This document shows positions 5,911 to 8,489 of a stretch of DNA of 8,489 nucleotides, one piece after another; positions within the stretch are counted from its first letter, which is position 1; each line of letters opens with the position of its first letter. Source of the DNA: Actinomycetales bacterium (GTDB lineage Bacteria; Actinomycetota; Actinomycetes; Actinomycetales; Dermabacteraceae). The notes under the pieces are model-generated. The model saw only the letters and a list, made by a program, of their open reading frames with translations, had not been told where the DNA came from and searched no databases. Made by a program: the position numbers and the translations under genes. The DNA lies in assembly GCA_012799425.1 (NCBI GenBank), contig JAAZLF010000001.1:1-8489 (forward strand), written 5' to 3'.

Positions 5911-5934
5911 GTATCGCTCGCGGCGACATCGCGG

Positions 5935-6009
5935 TCAGCTGTTGGGGCGCTTGCCGCGATTCGCGCTGTTCTTGCGGCGAGCCTTGCGCTTGCGTCCTCG
6001 CTTGCTCAT
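5935..6009 (-). CDS. 24-residue basic ribosomal protein, bL37-like
   Basis: A very small gene encoding 24 residues that begin MSKRGRKRKARRKNSANRG and end KRPNS; 12 are Lys or Arg. It resembles the short actinobacterial large-subunit protein bL37 seen in mycobacterial ribosome structures (which, as I recall it, also has a KRGRK start, an N-x-GKRPN ending and 24 residues). bL37 binds 23S rRNA in the 50S subunit. The start is supported by AGGAGA five bases upstream. It has its own promoter candidate (6044-6049) and ends before the shared palindromic terminator, so it is probably a single-gene transcript. The gene is below the length cut-off of many gene finders. The identification rests on recalled family sequence; a different short basic protein of the AURKAIP1/COX24 type (bS22) is less likely because that one is longer and differs in sequence. 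Confidence 0.85.
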   Translation of the reverse strand: MSKRGRKRKARRKNSANRGKRPNS

Positions 6010-6043
6010 CACGCTCTCCTCTCTTCGCCAGGGGAACTCGACG

Positions 6044-6049
6044 ATTGTG
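6044..6049 (-). promoter_or_regulatory. Candidate -10 element (CACAAT) for the bL37-like gene
   Basis: CACAAT on the minus strand matches TATAAT at four of six positions. It would start RNA near 6037, about 28 bases before the bL37-like ATG. There is no obvious -35. The 143-base gap between this gene and the SGNH hydrolase otherwise shows only a weak 5-bp hairpin (6114-6129) near the hydrolase stop. Confidence 0.3.
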
Positions 6050-6152
6050 CCACATCGCGGCGCTCTCGGCATGGTCCGCCGTGGAGCCTGCGCCCGGCTG
6101 AGGCTGAGGTCACTCGGCTTTTCCGCCGATCCGCCGACCGGGAGGCGCCGAC

Positions 6153-6797
6153 TCAGGAAGAGGTGCCCAGCCAGGAGCCGAAGCCGGCGTGCAGCACCAG
6201 CCAGGCCATCAGGCCGTAGCCGGTCTGTCCCGGATGGTCACCGGGGGAGCGGGAGATGTCGCTCTCCCACTGGTCGTGCCCGGCGAGACCGCCGACGGTG
6301 TCCACGTAGGGGATGCGACGGCGGGAGCAGACGTCCTCGAAGGCGGCGGAGAGATCACGCACCGCACCGGTGATGCCCGGATCAGCGCTGGGCGGAGGGC
6401 CCACCACGAAGGCGGGGAGCCGCAGACGCTCGAGCCCATCGAGGATCTTGGCGAGGTTGAGCCGTGAGCGGGCCAGGGAGATCCCCGAACCCACGTCGGC
6501 CCGGCCCATCGCCACGATCACCCGGTGGTCGATCGTGCCGTCGGCCTGCCCCTGCGCGGAGAAGCGCCGCTGCACCTCCGCGTCCCAGCGCTCGGAGAGA
6601 TCCGCTGACGTCTCCCCGGGCAGGGCCGCGGTGAAGACGTCGATCCGGCTGTCGGCACCCTGCTCGCTGGCCACCGCGCGGCCGAGCCAGCCCAGGGCAC
6701 GGGCGTCACCGACCCCGGCGAGGAGCTCGTCTCCGAGCGCGATGATCCGGATCCGGGATTCCGGATCCGAGGCGGGCGTCATGGGCACGGTGGGCAC
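6153..6797 (-). CDS. SGNH/GDSL-type hydrolase (esterase/lipase-like), substrate unknown
   Basis: From the GTG at 6797 the product is 214 residues, all one SGNH domain. Block I is IIALGDELLAGVGDARALGW, with Glu-Leu where the classic motif has Ser-Leu (GDEL for GDSL). Block III is AMGRADVGSG, where Asp-like G-x-x-D replaces GxND. Block V is SPGDHPGQTGYGLMA with the catalytic Asp-His pair (DHP). The missing Ser after GD is worth noting; it is not obvious what the nucleophile is. No signal peptide or membrane segment is visible, so it is probably cytoplasmic. The start is chosen because AGGAGGT (6808-6802) is 4 bases before it; ATG 6782 is 19 bases away, and the longer frame to 6848 begins inside the kgd terminator stem. 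Located between kgd and the bL37-like gene; function not known. Confidence 0.75.
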   Translation of the reverse strand: MPTVPMTPASDPESRIRIIALGDELLAGVGDARALGWLGRAVASEQGADSRIDVFTAALPGETSADLSERWDAEVQRRFSAQGQADGTIDHRVIVAMGRADVGSGISLARSRLNLAKILDGLERLRLPAFVVGPPPSADPGITGAVRDLSAAFEDVCSRRRIPYVDTVGGLAGHDQWESDISRSPGDHPGQTGYGLMAWLVLHAGFGSWLGTSS

Positions 6798-6801
6798 CGG
6801 G

Positions 6802-6808
6802 ACCTCCT
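6802..6808 (-). promoter_or_regulatory. Strong Shine-Dalgarno (AGGAGGT) that sets the SGNH hydrolase start
   Basis: A full AGGAGGT lies 4 bases before an in-frame GTG (6797), 13 before another GTG (6788) and 19 before the first ATG (6782). It lies downstream of, and therefore argues against, the longest possible start at 6848. A TAGTGT at 6826-6831 could be the -10 of the same gene. Confidence 0.65.
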
Positions 6809-6838
6809 GTGGGACGGGAATCTCAACACTAACGGCGA

Positions 6839-6868
6839 CGCGGGCCACGAGCGAACCCGTGACCCGCG
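6839..6868 (-). terminator. Hairpin terminator after kgd
   Basis: An 11-bp stem (6858-6868 with 6839-6849, one G-U pair) around an 8-base loop begins 7 bases after the kgd stop. On the minus strand the arms read CGCGGGTCACG and CGTGGCCCGCG. It is followed by TCGCCGTTAGTGTTG rather than a clean U-run. It probably ends the kgd transcript before the SGNH hydrolase gene. Confidence 0.7.
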
Positions 6869-6875
6869 AGCAGGA

Positions 6876-8489
6876 TCAGGCCTCGAAGGCCCGGTCGAGC
6901 AGATCTTCCTGCTCGATCTTGTGTGTCGAGTTCGAACCGGTCGCCGGGGAAGCGGAGGCCGGGCGGGACACCACGCGCAGCGTGCGGCCAACCTCGACGG
7001 CGAAGTTCATCGCCATGAAGGTCCATGCCCCCTGGTTCTCCGGCTCCTCCTGGACCCAGACCAGCTTCGCGTCCTGGTAGGTCTCCAGAGCCTTCTTCAG
7101 CTGCTCTGCAGGCAGCGGGTAGAGCTGCTCGACACGGATGATCGCGGTGTCCGTGGCCTCGGTGGCCTTGCGGCGCGCGACCAGGTCCCAATAGACCTTG
7201 CCCGAGGCGATGAGCACGCGCCGCACACCGGCGGGGTCCACCGTGGTGTCCGGCAGGACAGGTTCGAAGGTGCCGGAGGTGAAGTCCTCCACCGAGCTCA
7301 CCGCGGCCTTGTTGCGCAGCATCGACTTCGGGGTGAAGACGATCAGCGGCTTCTTCGGCTCGGTGAGCGCCTGCTTGCGCAGCAGGTGGAAGTAGCTCGC
7401 CGGGGTCGACGGGGCCGCCACGCGCATGTTCTGCTCCGCGCACAGCTGCAGGAAGCGCTCGATGCGGGCGGAGGAGTGATCCGGCCCCTGGCCCTCGTAG
7501 CCGTGGGGCAGGAGCATGACCACGCTCGAGTTCTGGCCCCACTTCTGCTCGGAGGCGGAGATGAACTCGTCGATGATGGTCTGCGCACCGTTGACGAAGT
7601 CACCGAACTGTGCCTCCCACAGCACCAGCGACTGCGGGCTCTCGACCGAGTAGCCGTACTCGAAGCCCAGCGCCGCGAACTCCGAGAGCGAGGAATCGTA
7701 GACGTTGAAACGCGCCTGATCATCGGAGAGATGGGACAGCGGGGTCCAGGTGTCGCCGTTCTCGTGATCGATCAGCACGCTGTGACGCTGCACGAAGGTG
7801 CCGCGGCGCGAGTCCTGACCCGCCAGGCGCACCCGATGGCCCTGCAGCAGCAGGGAGCCGAAGGCGAGCAGCTCGCCGAACGCCCAGTCGATGTTGCCGG
7901 CGCCGGCCATCTGCGTACGACGCTGCAGCACCGTCATCAGCTTGGGGTGGACGGTGAAGGAGGCGGGGACCTCGCTGTGCACCTTCCCGATCTGCTCGAG
8001 CACGGAGGCGTCGACCGCGGTCTCCGCCTCGGCGGGTGCCGCGGGGCCCTGCTGGGAATCGGGCAGATCCAGGCCCTGGACGTTCGCCTCGGAGCCGGAG
8101 GATCCGGAGGCGTCGGCACGCGTGGAGGCGAAGGCCTCGTCGAGGTGCTCCTGGAAGTTGCGGACCAGACCCTCGGTCTCCTCCTCGGTGAGATCGCCGC
8201 GCTCGATCAGCACTTCGGTGTAGAGCTTGCGCGTCGAGGGCTTGTCGCCGATCAGCTTGTACATCTCCGGCTGGGTCATCGAGGGGTCATCGCCCTCGTT
8301 GTGACCGCGGCGGCGGTAGCAGACCATGTCGATGACCACGTCGCGGCGGAACTTCTGACGGAACTCGAAGGCGATCTCCGCGACCCTCACGCAGGCCTCG
8401 GGATAGTCGCCGTTGACGTGGAAGATCGGCAGCTGCGTGGACTTGGCGACGTCGGTCGAGTAGAACGACGAGCGCGAGGAGTCCGGCAG
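6876..8489 (-). CDS. kgd: 2-oxoglutarate decarboxylase/dehydrogenase E1 component (Kgd/SucA type), C-terminal 537 residues, cut by window edge
   Basis: Thiamine-diphosphate enzyme of the tricarboxylic acid cycle that decarboxylates 2-oxoglutarate; in actinobacteria a fused E2-like N-terminal domain allows succinyl transfer. Only the C-terminal part is present; the frame is open to the right edge. From the first visible residue: YSTDVAKSTQLPIFHVNGD (10-28) and CYRRRGHNEGDDPSM (57-71) of the ThDP domain, then a low-complexity Ser/Ala/Glu-rich linker (about 120-160). The transketolase-like pyrimidine domain follows with AGQDSRRGTFVQRHS (223-237), EAQFGDFVNGAQTIIDEFI (292-310) and HGYEGQGPDHSSARIERF (329-346). 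The C-terminal domain ends VSRPASASPATG... and LLDRAFEA. RRRGHNEGDDPSM and the overall pattern match Kgd of Actinobacteria. One oddity is Tyr at visible residue 29 (NGDYPEA), where the relatives I recall have Asp. Whether the E2-like domain is fused cannot be seen here. Confidence 0.93.
   Translation of the reverse strand: MPDSSRSSFYSTDVAKSTQLPIFHVNGDYPEACVRVAEIAFEFRQKFRRDVVIDMVCYRRRGHNEGDDPSMTQPEMYKLIGDKPSTRKLYTEVLIERGDLTEEETEGLVRNFQEHLDEAFASTRADASGSSGSEANVQGLDLPDSQQGPAAPAEAETAVDASVLEQIGKVHSEVPASFTVHPKLMTVLQRRTQMAGAGNIDWAFGELLAFGSLLLQGHRVRLAGQDSRRGTFVQRHSVLIDHENGDTWTPLSHLSDDQARFNVYDSSLSEFAALGFEYGYSVESPQSLVLWEAQFGDFVNGAQTIIDEFISASEQKWGQNSSVVMLLPHGYEGQGPDHSSARIERFLQLCAEQNMRVAAPSTPASYFHLLRKQALTEPKKPLIVFTPKSMLRNKAAVSSVEDFTSGTFEPVLPDTTVDPAGVRRVLIASGKVYWDLVARRKATEATDTAIIRVEQLYPLPAEQLKKALETYQDAKLVWVQEEPENQGAWTFMAMNFAVEVGRTLRVVSRPASASPATGSNSTHKIEQEDLLDRAFEA

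Noticed and set aside
6798..6848. Longer SGNH hydrolase start at GTG 6848
   Set aside because: It would lie inside the kgd terminator stem and upstream of the strong AGGAGGT that serves GTG 6797.
1..8489. CRISPR arrays, insertion sequences, prophage genes, tRNA or rRNA genes, riboswitches
   Set aside because: No regularly spaced repeats, transposase motifs, cloverleaf-like sequence or long structured leader was seen by eye on either strand; the gene content is ordinary core metabolism, ribosome and stress regulation.

Overview
The window is a gene-dense, high-GC stretch of what looks like core chromosome from an actinobacterium, most likely of the order Micrococcales (a Dermabacteraceae/Brachybacterium-like genome is my best guess, from recalled family resemblance only). 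The signs are a SigR/RsrA-type thiol-stress sigma/anti-sigma pair, a Kgd-type 2-oxoglutarate enzyme, an inositol-monophosphatase-type HisN, an actinobacterial-style RsgA zinc site, and a 24-residue basic protein resembling the actinobacterial ribosomal protein bL37. I see no mobile element, CRISPR array, tRNA, rRNA or sign of horizontal transfer. No gene-free stretch exceeds 300 bases; the longest is the 257-base divergent region 4543-4799.

Layout. Positions 1-488 (minus) hold the 5' part of a pyrophosphate-dependent 6-phosphofructokinase. Then comes a tight minus-strand cluster transcribed from right to left: a DoxX-like membrane protein (3976-4542), aroA (2646-3968), rsgA (1582-2649) and hisN (692-1483). 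The first three genes are almost touching or overlapping; hisN follows after 98 bases and may also have its own promoter. Divergently, on the plus strand, lie the ECF sigma factor sigR (4800-5513) and its anti-sigma factor rsrA (5510-5851), overlapping by 4 bases. A perfect 38-base palindrome between rsrA and a convergent 24-codon bL37-like gene (5935-6009) looks like a two-way terminator. Further right, on the minus strand, are an SGNH/GDSL hydrolase (6153-6797) and the C-terminal 537 residues of the 2-oxoglutarate decarboxylase/dehydrogenase E1 component Kgd/SucA (6876-8489, cut by the window edge).

How it works together. The centre is a thiol-oxidative stress module. RsrA should hold SigR until its zinc site is oxidised, and a near-perfect SigR-type promoter (GGAAC-N18-GTT, 4631-4656) upstream of sigR implies positive autoregulation. 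The most notable oddity is that this RsrA keeps the H-x3-C-x2-C zinc motif but lacks the N-terminal cysteine that forms the redox-trigger disulfide in Streptomyces RsrA. A second in-frame start 20 codons upstream of sigR, plus a -10-like hexamer just before the short start, could allow two sigma isoforms. The metabolic genes (PPi-PFK, Kgd, AroA, HisN) and the ribosome genes (RsgA, bL37) are housekeeping. I did not find a wholly undescribed system; the strongest leads are the regulatory and redox details of the sigR-rsrA locus.
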